Of a stretch of 64,000 nt of DNA, positions 45,696 to 54,299 are shown piece after piece (positions within the stretch are counted from its first letter, which is position 1; each line of letters begins with the position of its first letter). Source of the DNA: Bacillota bacterium (GTDB lineage: Bacteria; Bacillota; Clostridia; Caldicoprobacterales; DTU083); the NCBI GenBank assembly GCA_029549985.1, contig JAKPIB010000021.1, positions 1 to 64,000 on the forward strand, in the 5' to 3' direction. The translations under genes and the position numbers were made by a program. The notes beneath the pieces are model-generated. The model did no database searches. It saw nothing but the letters and a program-made list of their open reading frames with translations, and was not told the origin of the DNA.

Positions 45696-47810
45696 CTAGT
45701 TGACAGGGTCTGTGCAGGGCAGTGAAACATAAAATCTGCTGCCTTCACCAACCTTGCTGTCTATATCTATACTGCCCTTATGGTCTCTGATTATCCTGTA
45801 ACAGACGGTCAGGCCCAGCCCGGTTCCGCTTTCCTTGGTCGTAAAATACGGCTTTCCAAGCTCCCTTATCACATGCTCGGGCATTCCCTGCCCCTTGTCC
45901 TCTATGCAGATTATCATCCTATTCGAACTGGGTTCATACCGTGTCGATATCCTAAGCACCGGATCCGAGGCATTGGCCATGGCTTCTATGCCATTATTGG
46001 CTATGTTAAGGATCACCTGCTTTATCTGGAATTCATCGCACATGACCATATGCTCATCGTCACACAATGCCAGCTCAAGCTTGACACCCTTGATATAGGA
46101 TGATGATTCCAGCATCGGCAGGGTAGACTCTAAGAGCTGGTTCAGTGAAGTCTCCTTATATGTGAAACATTGCGGCTTTGAGAGCTGCAGGAAGCTGCTG
46201 ATTATTTTATTGACGTCATCGGTTGCGTTGTTTATCCTTTTTGCTATCTGCCTGACCTTCGTGTCCTTGGTCAGGGCTTCAAGGAGCTGTATGCCACCCT
46301 TGATGGTCGTCAGGAAGTTTTTGGTCTCGTGAACGATGCTTACTCCCATCTGCCCCAGCAGGGCCAGCTTTTCCTGCTGTATGATAACGTTTTCCTGTTC
46401 TCTCAGCTGCGTGATATCTGAGCCCACAAAAACAGTGCCCAATGTTTCGCCATCAGCACTTAAGATGGGTGCCTGCTGATAAAGCAATACTTTCCTGTGA
46501 TGATCCTTTTTAATGATGATCTCACTAAAGCCATTAGATATATCACATCGGGTATGCGATAGCTCGGCAACTCCGGACAACATGTCCCGGAATTCGGATA
46601 TGCTCATGCCGATACAATCCTGATTTAAAAACTCAAGCAGCTCCTTTAGCTTCTTGTTGGCATAAACAATATCCCCGTTTTTGTCGCACACCAGCACCGG
46701 GCAGGCAAGTGAATCAAGTATAGTGGTTGCATACAGCCTGATGTCCTCCGGTGCCTGTCGCATGCCTGCCTCGCTGAAGATCAGCGCATGGCCCATGGCC
46801 AGCTTTTTATACTCTGCATTCAGCTCATGACTGTACCTTTCCTCAAGCTCTTCCATGGTCAGATCAAGGAGGGCATTCTTGTCAGCTTTAAGCAAATCTG
46901 CTGCAGCATTGTTGACAAAGGATGCTTTGTTGTCCTCATCGTAAAGGATGATACCATCAGGCAGCCTGTCCAATACTGCTGTCATCTGATCAGCAGTGGC
47001 TTTGATGATTTTTACAGGCTCTGCTACTCCCTTGGCTATGATGGCTTTGCATAAAAAACCATAAGAAAACAGCTTTAATACCAGAACAGACACAATAAAA
47101 TCGTTATTTTGCTCACCCACGATGGCAAGTAAGGAGGTGTAGGCAATGGTCAAAAACAGAGCAGTCCGGAAATCATTGCTAGAGGAAACCCTCTCCGACA
47201 TACTATATCGAAAACTGATCACAACCGAAATAATGAGCAAGGCAATCACAGGGATCCACAGGACCTGCCTGATCAGCAGCAAGGTCCTGGCCTCAATGGC
47301 AGGCAGATTTCTGCCAAACAGGGTGACGACAGAAACCATAGCGGCCAGACTCACTAATGCATAGAGCAGAAATATGTTTTTCTGCAGGCGCAGCGGCCTG
47401 GTGCATGCTACGGTCAGTAACAGTATTACAGCCTGAGACAACCTGGCAAGATAGGAATAGAGCCGGCTCATCTCGTAGGAGGCAGCCAGCGTTTGCTCTG
47501 AGGTTGGAAAATAGTACAGATGCAGTATGTCAAGCAATGCGACTACCAGGAAACCGGCACATGCCAGTCCCATGGCCGGACCCAGCCGGTCATAGGTCTG
47601 CCATACAACAATAAATATGCACAGCGAAGCAAAAATGCCGGCAGTATCTATAAGCAGATGTATGATGAAAAAATGGGCATACCATTCCGGTACTTTGTTG
47701 AGCAGCATCACTGTGAATGCTACGGCTAGTGAGATGATAGTGGAAGCTATTGGGGAGAATTTAAAAGTAAAAAAACGGCTCAGAGGCACTGGTGAATAAT
47801 TCGAATTCAC
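45696..47810 (-). CDS. Membrane histidine kinase with MASE3-like and PAS domains
   Basis: A 704-residue sensor kinase. About seven membrane segments (20-245) resemble MASE3 (LLDILHLYYFP near 92), followed by two PAS-like domains (about 255-340 and 360-465), a HisKA with the phosphorylated His at about 494 in VHETKNFLTTIKGG, and an HATPase with NIANNGIEAM, EDKGQGMP and GTGLGLTV. The arrangement resembles sporulation kinases (Kin-type) that feed Spo0F/Spo0A. There is no response regulator nearby, so it is an orphan. The start is GTG 47810, six bases after AAGGTG; a TTG 15 codons upstream has no such site. Confidence 0.88.
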   Translation of the reverse strand: MNSNYSPVPLSRFFTFKFSPIASTIISLAVAFTVMLLNKVPEWYAHFFIIHLLIDTAGIFASLCIFIVVWQTYDRLGPAMGLACAGFLVVALLDILHLYYFPTSEQTLAASYEMSRLYSYLARLSQAVILLLTVACTRPLRLQKNIFLLYALVSLAAMVSVVTLFGRNLPAIEARTLLLIRQVLWIPVIALLIISVVISFRYSMSERVSSSNDFRTALFLTIAYTSLLAIVGEQNNDFIVSVLVLKLFSYGFLCKAIIAKGVAEPVKIIKATADQMTAVLDRLPDGIILYDEDNKASFVNNAAADLLKADKNALLDLTMEELEERYSHELNAEYKKLAMGHALIFSEAGMRQAPEDIRLYATTILDSLACPVLVCDKNGDIVYANKKLKELLEFLNQDCIGMSISEFRDMLSGVAELSHTRCDISNGFSEIIIKKDHHRKVLLYQQAPILSADGETLGTVFVGSDITQLREQENVIIQQEKLALLGQMGVSIVHETKNFLTTIKGGIQLLEALTKDTKVRQIAKRINNATDDVNKIISSFLQLSKPQCFTYKETSLNQLLESTLPMLESSSYIKGVKLELALCDDEHMVMCDEFQIKQVILNIANNGIEAMANASDPVLRISTRYEPSSNRMIICIEDKGQGMPEHVIRELGKPYFTTKESGTGLGLTVCYRIIRDHKGSIDIDSKVGEGSRFYVSLPCTDPVN

Positions 47811-48009
47811 TATAATCACCTTTTTGGGACACAGATTTTGCGAATAATAATGCAAATTGGCATTAAAATAAGAGTTTGTTAACGAATAACATTTTTAAGT
47901 GCAATTATAATGTTATTCTATAATCTTCATTAAATCCCCTCTTATTTCCCGTTTTAAAATATGTGGTTTTTGGCTGAAATAAGATCTGTGTCCCCGGCAA
48001 AGGATTTTC

Positions 48010-49131
48010 TTATGTATATTTGGCATAATCCAGGATTTTAGCCAGGACCCTGTCTCTTACTTGACTGACCTGTTCAAAGTCCATGGCTTCGGCATATATC
48101 TGCTCCAGCCTGGCATGGATATCCATGGCTTTAGCCAGGCTTCGTATGGCTTTTGCCACCAATGAATTGTAGCGGAGCTTTGCATCCTGCAGTTCCTCGT
48201 CAAATTGCCTGATCTCCTGCTGCCTAAGGCATGAGTTCAAGTCTATTTCCTCTATGATCCTCACCTGATCCAGCTTTTTGATGTCCAGGTGATACGGCAG
48301 GCTTGAATTGAGGACAGCGGTGCCAATGGAAGGTATGATGACCATATCAAGCTTATCCGGCTCATAGGGACAATGATACTGCTCAGTATAAAAGCCTCGC
48401 TCTGATGCCTCCTGGGCTATGCGCGCGATCAGCTCCTTGACCCCTGATCCCGGTTCGCCCTTGACTGTATATAGATTCATGACATTGTCCAATAGGGTCT
48501 CCAGATGATCGACGATGCCCCTTGATGTGATCGCAGACGCAAACAAATGCCTTGCGTTCGGTTCTGGTCTGACCTCTCTGGCCTTGTCTGCAAAAATGCT
48601 GTCGACCAGTATCCTGGTGATCTTATTGTATCTGGTCTTGTCCATTGCTTCAGATATGTAACTGCTCCATTCTTCGTATGCGACTTTGGATTCACGCAGG
48701 AGGCTGTATGCCGTATCGAAATGCCGGCGCATCCGTTTCCTGATGCCGATTATCTCCTCCTTATGGTTTTCCAGGACATCCTCTGACCAGTGCTCGCCAA
48801 GGTTCACTATTTCATCAACAGCTCCGGGTATGACAGGATCTACTATATGAGGAGCTGTGCCGTCCAGCATGGCTACCTTCAGCGTCGGGATAACAAGAGC
48901 ATCCAGTGAGCCAGGATCAGATGAGCAATAGTGATGCTCTATATCATACCCCTTCTCGCGCATTTTCTCCCCGACCGCTTTCATGAGCGTCGATTTGCCG
49001 GTACCTGGCCCGCCCTTTATGATAAACACGCGCCTGGCATCCCGTCCTGCTATATTGTTGAACAAGGAAAAAAAGCCCGCGCTTGTGTTGCTCCCTGAAA
49101 ATACCTTTTTAATCCTACCCTTGGCGGTCAT
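48010..49131 (-). CDS. Tandem P-loop ATPase-like protein (PRK06851 type)
   Basis: A 373-residue protein made of two similar halves. The first has a good Walker A, GGPGTGKST (40-48), then HHYCSSDPGSLDALVIP. The second repeats the pattern as YTVKGEPGSGVKE (221-233) and YHCPYEPDKLDMVIIP, but the GK[ST] of Walker A is GVK, so the second half should not bind ATP normally. It matches proteins annotated as PRK06851-type in Firmicutes, of unknown function. The ATG at 49131 follows GGAGGAC. It lies downstream of the CphA-like gene, 56 bases apart, probably in one transcript. Confidence 0.82.
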   Translation of the reverse strand: MTAKGRIKKVFSGSNTSAGFFSLFNNIAGRDARRVFIIKGGPGTGKSTLMKAVGEKMREKGYDIEHHYCSSDPGSLDALVIPTLKVAMLDGTAPHIVDPVIPGAVDEIVNLGEHWSEDVLENHKEEIIGIRKRMRRHFDTAYSLLRESKVAYEEWSSYISEAMDKTRYNKITRILVDSIFADKAREVRPEPNARHLFASAITSRGIVDHLETLLDNVMNLYTVKGEPGSGVKELIARIAQEASERGFYTEQYHCPYEPDKLDMVIIPSIGTAVLNSSLPYHLDIKKLDQVRIIEEIDLNSCLRQQEIRQFDEELQDAKLRYNSLVAKAIRSLAKAMDIHARLEQIYAEAMDFEQVSQVRDRVLAKILDYAKYT

Positions 49132-49186
49132 ACAGAGTCCTCCTTCATCACATTCGGCTACCAGGTCCTAAACCTGTAGCTATAGT

Positions 49187-50449
49187 TCACCACCTGGCTT
49201 TATAATATGCCGGTCGAGGGATATTGATAACCTGCCCCCTGCTTTGTCTTTTGCTCCGAAGCTGCTTGAGGGCCAGGCTGGGAATGGAGCTCCAGGGTAT
49301 ACATAAAGCCCTGCACACAGCAATGGCAGCCATCATATTGCCCAGCAAAGCCATACTCAGGTCTGTGCCTGCAATGTCCTCATAGCCCAGGAGCCTTGTC
49401 TCAATACCTTCCTTGATGCAGTAAATGCCGTCGTTAAAACAGCATATTGCTTCACCGCCGGTTTTTATATGCTCCTGCATGACTGCAGACTGCTTGTTAA
49501 GCCCGTATAAAACGATGTTCCCACGGGCCCTGTCAAGCAGGTCTGTGATATATGGCTCATCGGCATTGAGGATACAAAAGCCCTCAGGTCGAACAGCTTC
49601 TATCGTTAAGGATTTTATATATATGAGATCCTCAATGTCTTCAACGTGCTTCCTGCCAAGGTGTCCGTCGATCAGGCTGCAAAGCACTGCTACACTTGCC
49701 TTGTGGTATGCAAGCCCTTCATCTAGTATATGCCTGGTATCCGTTTCGATCAAAGCCACATCCAGGTCGGGTATGTTGATGACCTGCCTTGCGGCACTTT
49801 TGCAGACAGCATTTCTCCTGCTCTTCCTGATGCCGTTTATGTATATGCCCCTTGATGCTGCCACGCCCACTTTCATCCCATATGCATCCAGCATGCCGGC
49901 TGTCAGGAAGGCCGGGCTGTCATCATCTCCGGCAAAGGCAACCACCAACGCATTGCCTTTTTCCTGTCCTACTGTCCTTTCAAGCCTGCGTATATCCTCA
50001 AGCTGCTTGAATCGACCGCTTATGTCGAATGTCTTGCCGGCCAGAAAGCACTTAATATAGTCCAATACGAATCTGACGACCGGTTCTACCAATCTTTCGT
50101 CCTTGTAGGCGAAAATGATATCGTAACAGTCGTCATCTTCTGTGGTCCTGGCTTTTCCATATCTCACATCATGGCCAAGACATGATTGGACCTCCAGGCA
50201 TAGATGCTCTATTATATGAGGAAGATACGTGCCCTCCTGCAGCCTTTCCAGGAATCCCCCTTCATGATCCCTTGAGCAGTGATGAGCTTTTAGGCCGGGA
50301 AAATCCGTTGTCAAACGCTCATACAGCCCGGGCATCTCATTAGAAGGCCTGTCAAGGCACTTGCCCATCTTCAGCCTCAGTCTGGCAACAGGTTTGTGAC
50401 TGTAAACACTGGGACCGTCAAAAACCTGAAGGCCAAGGATCTTAAGCAT
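49187..50449 (-). CDS. Cyanophycin-synthetase-like protein lacking ATP-grasp, degenerate Mur-ligase part
   Basis: A 420-residue protein. Residues 1-145 match the N-terminal region of cyanophycin synthetase (CphA): ILGLQVFDGPSVYSHKPVAR, then RLQEGTYLPHIIEH and CLEVQSCLGHDVRYGK. Residues about 165-415 match the CphA C-terminal Mur-ligase domain (ASRGIYINGI, ALIETDTRHILDEGL, HLGRKHVEDIEDLIYIKS, ILNADEPY). The central ATP-grasp domain is missing, and the Mur P-loop GTNGKTTT is replaced by AGDDDSPAF (173-181). It therefore should not make cyanophycin and probably does not hydrolyse ATP at this site. ATG 50449 follows GGGAGG. Possible scaffold or sensor; role unknown. Confidence 0.72.
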   Translation of the reverse strand: MLKILGLQVFDGPSVYSHKPVARLRLKMGKCLDRPSNEMPGLYERLTTDFPGLKAHHCSRDHEGGFLERLQEGTYLPHIIEHLCLEVQSCLGHDVRYGKARTTEDDDCYDIIFAYKDERLVEPVVRFVLDYIKCFLAGKTFDISGRFKQLEDIRRLERTVGQEKGNALVVAFAGDDDSPAFLTAGMLDAYGMKVGVAASRGIYINGIRKSRRNAVCKSAARQVINIPDLDVALIETDTRHILDEGLAYHKASVAVLCSLIDGHLGRKHVEDIEDLIYIKSLTIEAVRPEGFCILNADEPYITDLLDRARGNIVLYGLNKQSAVMQEHIKTGGEAICCFNDGIYCIKEGIETRLLGYEDIAGTDLSMALLGNMMAAIAVCRALCIPWSSIPSLALKQLRSKRQSRGQVINIPRPAYYKARW

Positions 50450-50564
50450 ATGAACCTCCCTTCGGTCACCTGTAAAGCCTGTTCTGCTTCACTGAAACAC
50501 CAGTTTTCATCACAACATAATTATTTTGTTGCTACAGGTGAAAAAATATCCGCTTATTGGATGG

Positions 50565-51071
50565 TCAGGAGTCAGACTCCGCCTCAAACTTCAGGACTGC
50601 TTGCTTTCGCGTGGATTCAAACCTTCTCCATTTGACCCCGGCCTTTTCGAGCATCAGCTTTGATGCTTTCACATTGTCTGTTTCGGCATATTTGTCACTC
50701 AAGTATATGATCTCCTTTATCCCTGCCTGAATGATAGCCTTGGTGCATTCATTGCAGGGAAACAGCGTGGTATAGATCTTGCTTCCGTCAAATGAAGCTG
50801 TACGGTTGTTGAGGATGGCATTCAGCTCGGCATGTACTACAAAGGGATATTTGGTTTCCAGCAGCTTACCTTCGCGCTCCCATGGAAATTCATCGTCCGA
50901 GCACCCGACAGGCAGACCATTGTATCCCACGCTGATTATCCTATTTGTCTTGCTGTCCACTATGCATGCCCCGACCTGGGTGGCCGGATCCTTGCTCCTG
51001 TATCCTGAAAGGATCGCAATACCCATGAAATAATCGTCCCAGGTTATGTGGTCTTCTCTTTTTGGCATCAT
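50565..51071 (-). CDS. dCMP deaminase (ComEB-like cytidine/deoxycytidylate deaminase)
   Basis: A 168-residue zinc deaminase converting dCMP to dUMP for thymidylate synthesis. The zinc and catalytic site are HAELNAILN (His and Glu) and PCNECTKAII (two cysteines). The GSKIYTTLFPCNEC spacing is typical for the ComEB/dCMP family. It starts at ATG 51071 (GAGGAG), with an alternative ATG one codon later. The RNase P RNA gene lies upstream. No competence genes are nearby. Confidence 0.92.
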   Translation of the reverse strand: MMPKREDHITWDDYFMGIAILSGYRSKDPATQVGACIVDSKTNRIISVGYNGLPVGCSDDEFPWEREGKLLETKYPFVVHAELNAILNNRTASFDGSKIYTTLFPCNECTKAIIQAGIKEIIYLSDKYAETDNVKASKLMLEKAGVKWRRFESTRKQAVLKFEAESDS

Positions 51072-51162
51072 GATCTACTCCTCTTTTTTTGTTATACTTT
51101 TAAAACTGTATATTTTTAATTTTTATACTAGCATATGGCGTATGCTTAGACAACAAAAGAAA

Positions 51163-51191
51163 AAACTCAATACAAGTCTTGTACTGAGTTT
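51163..51191 (-). terminator. Terminator of the RNase P RNA gene
   Basis: AAACTCAATACAAG (51163-51176) pairs with CTTGTACTGAGTTT (51178-51191) with one wobble. On the minus strand it is followed by TTTTTC. Confidence 0.85.
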
Positions 51192-51197
51192 CGTAAA

Positions 51198-51560
51198 CGT
51201 TTGTGAGATAAGTCTGTAAGCCGAGTTCTGTCGTGAATGATCATCTATCTAGGCCTGACGTTGCCGGCAGGCTCAAGCGACCTTCCCGGGACGCGGCGGG
51301 CCACCGCATATGTCCCCTATCAGGTCTTGCTCCGGGTGGGGTTTACATAGCCATTCCGGTCGCCCGGAAGCTGGTGAGCTTTTACCTCGCCTTTCCACCC
51401 TTACATACTGAAGGCTGATACCTTCAGCATGCGGTATCTCTCTGTTGCACTTTCCTTGGAGTCGCCTCCACTGGGTATTACCCAGCACCCTGCCCTGCGG
51501 AGCTCGGACTTTCCTCGTCTGCCATCTGGCAGCCGCGATCATTCAACTCACTCACAAACG
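51198..51560 (-). ncRNA. rnpB: RNase P RNA
   Basis: The catalytic RNA that matures tRNA 5' ends, about 363 bases on the minus strand. The ends pair as helix P1 (CGTTTGTGAG at 51560-51551 with CTCACAAACG at 51207-51198). Universal blocks are visible: GAGGAAAGTCCGAGCTC near the 5' end, GGGTGCTGGGTAA and AACAGAGAGATA in the middle, and ACAGAACTCGGCTTA near the 3' end. The small AT-rich flanks hold its promoter and terminator. Boundaries are estimated from P1. Confidence 0.95.
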
Positions 51561-51579
51561 ATATGCTTTTGGGAACATT

Positions 51580-51608
51580 ATAATAGCATAGGTGGTGGTC
51601 TATGTCAA
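51580..51608 (-). promoter_or_regulatory. Promoter of rnpB
   Basis: On the minus strand TTGACA (51608-51603), 17 bases, TATTAT (51585-51580), about 20 bases upstream of P1. Confidence 0.8.
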
Positions 51609-51630
51609 AATGCAATTTCTGCCTGGAGTG

Positions 51631-51660
51631 CTAGACCAGACTATTGCTTTACTGGTCTAG
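51631..51660 (-). repeat. Inverted repeat at the end of the zinc-ribbon gene
   Basis: CTAGACCAG (51631-51639) and CTGGTCTAG (51652-51660) form a nine-bp stem that includes the stop codon of the zinc-ribbon gene. No T run follows on the minus strand, so it is at best a weak terminator or 3' stabiliser. Confidence 0.55.
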
Positions 51661-52367
51661 TTCCTGTAGTATAAAAGCCTGCCGCAGTTTTCACATTCGA
51701 CTATCCGCTTGCGATCCTTTACATTTTGCACGACAAGAGATGCCAGACTCATAAAACAGCCGCTGCATTGATCGTTTTCCAGGACAGCGATGACAGGAGT
51801 CCTGGTGATCTTAAGGTTGTTGTATTTGGCCAGCAGGGCCTTGTCTATGTTTGCAGCAAGCATATCCCTCTTTGCCTTGACCTCGCCCTGCTCTTGCTTT
51901 ATCTTCTCGACCTCGTTATCATACTCCTTTTTTATCCTGGCAAATTCCTTCTTGGCTTGAGCCACCTTTGCGAGTATGTCTTCCAGTTCTTTTTCAAAGG
52001 AATTCAACTCATTGATCAGCTTTCTCAGCTCTGATTCATTTTTCTTCAGCTTATCCTGCAGTAAAAGCCCTTCCTTGAGCATCTGCTCGATCTCGTCCAG
52101 TGACTTCACTTCACCGGACCCCGCCTTTTTTGTTATGTTAGCCATTGTATCCTGAATGCTCTCAAACTCACGCAGGATCCTGTCGAAATCATCGGTCTTA
52201 CTATTCGCTTCTTCATCCAGCTTGACCAGATACTGATCTCTGTCTACCAGGTATTTTTTTAGCTTTAATAGCTGTTTACGCGAAGCTGAGTTCTTGATGT
52301 CATTTTCATATTGATCTACGATCAAATCGAGTTCCTGGTATTCCCATAGAATGTCCAGCTGTTCCAT
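51657..52367 (-). CDS. Coiled-coil protein with C-terminal C4 zinc ribbon
   Basis: A 236-residue protein: residues 10-175 are long charged helices predicted to form a coiled coil, then a C4 zinc ribbon with CSGCF and CENCG (about 198-229) and the typical end GRLLYYRN. It matches the zf-RING_7/DUF164 (CT398-like) family, widespread but poorly understood. The ATG at 52367 is six bases after AGGAGG; the earlier ATG at 52373 abuts that site. It lies downstream of nif3 and trmK on the same strand, a common Firmicute order. Confidence 0.9.
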   Translation of the reverse strand: MEQLDILWEYQELDLIVDQYENDIKNSASRKQLLKLKKYLVDRDQYLVKLDEEANSKTDDFDRILREFESIQDTMANITKKAGSGEVKSLDEIEQMLKEGLLLQDKLKKNESELRKLINELNSFEKELEDILAKVAQAKKEFARIKKEYDNEVEKIKQEQGEVKAKRDMLAANIDKALLAKYNNLKITRTPVIAVLENDQCSGCFMSLASLVVQNVKDRKRIVECENCGRLLYYRN

Positions 52368-52439
52368 AAACATCCTCCTTCTTGTTGATATTCAATGCGA
52401 GCTACGTATTCTTCATACTAGCTGGCTCTATTACGAAAA

Positions 52440-52462
52440 AGGAATAAGCCTTGCTTATTCCT
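52440..52462 (-). terminator. Terminator of trmK-nif3
   Basis: AGGAATAAGC (52440-52449) and GCTTATTCCT (52453-52462) with loop CTT overlap the nif3 3' end. On the minus strand they are followed by TTTTCG. Confidence 0.8.
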
Positions 52463-53267
52463 GTAAGCTGCATAAAGGATCACAATAATCTTCAGACGGA
52501 ATAACTTCTATAGTATATTGTAAAGTATTAATAAGGTTTTGTAAACGCTTAATTAGCTTGCTTATGCCAGGCTGTTCGGTAGCATAGTGTCCGAAGACCC
52601 CTAAGCCAATGTTGAGGTCCTGGGCTGCTACTGCATCATGATGCTTTACTTCTCCTGTTATGTAAAGGTCAGCCCCCGCCCTGGCAGCCTCAGGCAGCAA
52701 ATCCCCGCCGGCGCCTGCACAGCTGGCAACCACTTTTATGATTTTGCTCTCGTCCCCGATGTAGCTTACGCTTGCAGACCCAAGAGTCTGCTTTACATTA
52801 TAGATATATTCCTTCAGGCTGACAGGTTCAGGCAATTTGCCGATCCTGCCAAAGAGCGGCTGAAATGGTTCATTACCAGCATAGGTCAATGGTTTTGCGT
52901 CAACAAGACCAAGGCACTCAGCCAGGGCATCATCCATGCCTCCAATGGCTTTGTCAAGATTGGTATGGGCACAGAAAACGGAGATATCAGCCTTAAGCAG
53001 CCCCATTACTATCGACGTTGCCCAGCTTTCATCATTCACAGCCTTTACAGGCCTGAATATGACCGGGTGGTGGCTGATGATAAGATCTGCCTTCTTCCGG
53101 ACAGCTTCCTCGATCACGCCCCCAGTGACATCAAGGGTAACCAGTATTCTTTTTACCGGCTTATTGGCGCTGCCTGCAAGCAGGCCGACGTTATCCCAGG
53201 CTTCTGCCAGCCTTTGAGGAGCCAGCTGCTCCATAAGCTCTGCAATATCCCTAACCCGATATGTCAT
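52455..53267 (-). CDS. Nif3-like dinuclear metal centre protein
   Basis: A 270-residue Nif3/DUF34 (YqfO-type) protein. The metal-binding residues are in ISHHPVIF, CAHTNLDKAIGG and the C-terminal GHYATE. It forms hexameric toroids in known structures; a GTP cyclohydrolase-like or metal-insertion role has been proposed but is not settled. The start is ATG 53267, seven bases after AAGGAGG, overlapping the trmK stop by 17 bases. The trmK-nif3 pair is conserved in many Firmicutes. Confidence 0.92.
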   Translation of the reverse strand: MTYRVRDIAELMEQLAPQRLAEAWDNVGLLAGSANKPVKRILVTLDVTGGVIEEAVRKKADLIISHHPVIFRPVKAVNDESWATSIVMGLLKADISVFCAHTNLDKAIGGMDDALAECLGLVDAKPLTYAGNEPFQPLFGRIGKLPEPVSLKEYIYNVKQTLGSASVSYIGDESKIIKVVASCAGAGGDLLPEAARAGADLYITGEVKHHDAVAAQDLNIGLGVFGHYATEQPGISKLIKRLQNLINTLQYTIEVIPSEDYCDPLCSLQE

Positions 53268-53946
53268 CATATACCTCCTTGTATCGCCTGAGCATATCCC
53301 TGTACTCTTCCGCCCGCTGAGTTGACACCGCAGAGCCGCTTTGCTCAAGCTCAGCCATTATCTCTGCAGCCTTTTTCATTTTTCGCTCCAGATGCTCCCT
53401 TAGAAGGGGATGCCTTTTCTCGATAAGGCATCTGCCGATATCGAGGTATAGTTCATCGTCTATGTCCTGGCTGCCGGACCTCACCGCCATTATTTCATAT
53501 ATCCTCCCCTGGTCTGCGACCAGTTCCTCATCGAAAATGGCATAGCCATGCCCTGCAAGCCACTGCCTGAGCTCCCTTTGAGCAGTCATAGGCTGCAATA
53601 TCAATCCAGAAGCGGACCTGGCTGTGGCTTCATCAGCGGCCAGTATTTCACTTATGAGTATGCCACCCATACCGGCAATGACAATTATATCCGCTTCTCC
53701 TGCTTTTAGAACAGACAGGCCGCTGCCCAGCCTGGTTTCGATCCTGTCCTCCAGCCTGAGCTGCCTGACAAGCTTCCTTGCCTTATCCAGTGACCCCTTG
53801 CTGATGTCGGCCGCAATAGCCCTGGACACTGTACCTTTTTGAACAAGGTATGCTGGCAAAAAGCCATGGTCAGTACCGATGTCAGCCAGGCACTCTGCGC
53901 CCGGGACCATGTCAGCTATTGCTTTCAGCCGGCCTTTAAGCTTCAT
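53251..53946 (-). CDS. trmK: tRNA (adenine-22-N1)-methyltransferase
   Basis: A 231-residue SAM-dependent enzyme that makes m1A22 in the D-loop of tRNA. The SAM-binding CLADIGTDHGFLPAYLV lies at about 17-33, followed by AADISKGSL, the catalytic-region IAGMGGILI and LQPMTAQRELRQWL. A C-terminal helical region ends after a coiled coil. The ATG at 53946 follows AGGTGG at nine bases; an upstream TTG touches that site. It overlaps nif3 and lies in the rpoD-dnaG neighbourhood. Confidence 0.93.
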   Translation of the reverse strand: MKLKGRLKAIADMVPGAECLADIGTDHGFLPAYLVQKGTVSRAIAADISKGSLDKARKLVRQLRLEDRIETRLGSGLSVLKAGEADIIVIAGMGGILISEILAADEATARSASGLILQPMTAQRELRQWLAGHGYAIFDEELVADQGRIYEIMAVRSGSQDIDDELYLDIGRCLIEKRHPLLREHLERKMKKAAEIMAELEQSGSAVSTQRAEEYRDMLRRYKEVYDDISG

Positions 53947-54004
53947 GCGTGTCAACCACCTGTCAACAGTAGACCCCGGTCTGCCCAGGGTACTCTTTAG
54001 GGAT

Positions 54005-54030
54005 AAAAAAACACCGACTTTTTCGGTGTT
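54005..54030 (-). terminator. Terminator of the tRNA gene
   Basis: AACACCGA (54010-54017) pairs with TCGGTGTT (54023-54030). On the minus strand it is followed by a run of T (54010-54005). Confidence 0.85.
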
Positions 54031-54059
54031 CCAGTGTGTATAGGCTATAATTGTTATAA

Positions 54060-54136
54060 TGGTGGGCCTTCAGGGACTCGAACCCCGGACCAACCGGTTA
54101 TGAGCCGGTTGCTCTAACCAACTGAGCTAAAGGCCC
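54060..54136 (-). tRNA. tRNA with CAU anticodon (Met elongator or lysidine-Ile2)
   Basis: A 77-base tRNA with encoded CCA (54062-54060). The acceptor stem is GGGCCTT with AAGGCCC. D loop AGTTGGTTAGA, anticodon loop CTCATAA and T arm GGTTCGAGTCC are all present. CAU reads AUG, or AUA if the C is converted to lysidine. The acceptor and arm sequence resembles Firmicute Ile2 genes (GG-CCTTTAGCTCAG), but the two cannot be separated safely by eye. It does not look like an initiator, since the acceptor starts with a G-C pair. Confidence 0.92.
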
Positions 54137-54151
54137 AAGCGCGACATTATT

Positions 54152-54180
54152 ATTATAACTATTAGGCTTGCTCAAGTCAA
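54152..54180 (-). promoter_or_regulatory. Promoter of the tRNA gene
   Basis: On the minus strand TTGACT (54180-54175), 17 bases, TATAAT (54157-54152), 16 bases before the mature 5' end. Confidence 0.85.
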
Positions 54181-54221
54181 CAGGTTTTTATCCGAGAATT
54201 TTTACTCTGCCCGGATATGAT

Positions 54222-54271
54222 AAAAGCAACTGTTTCAAAAAAGCCAGGCTGTCTTTGAAACAGTCGCTTTT
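54222..54271 (-). terminator. Terminator of dnaG-rpoD
   Basis: An 18-bp stem (54254-54271 with 54222-54239, one wobble) with a 14-base loop. On the minus strand it ends in GCTTTT followed by ATC. It lies about 30 bases after the rpoD stop. Confidence 0.75.
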
Positions 54272-54299
54272 AGTGCAATGCAGAACCAGTCCTGCATGA

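Noticed and set aside
50467-50541. CACCTGTA/TACAGGTG inverted repeat before the CphA-like gene
   Set aside because: Only eight bases, about 60 bases apart, with no supporting structure; probably chance.
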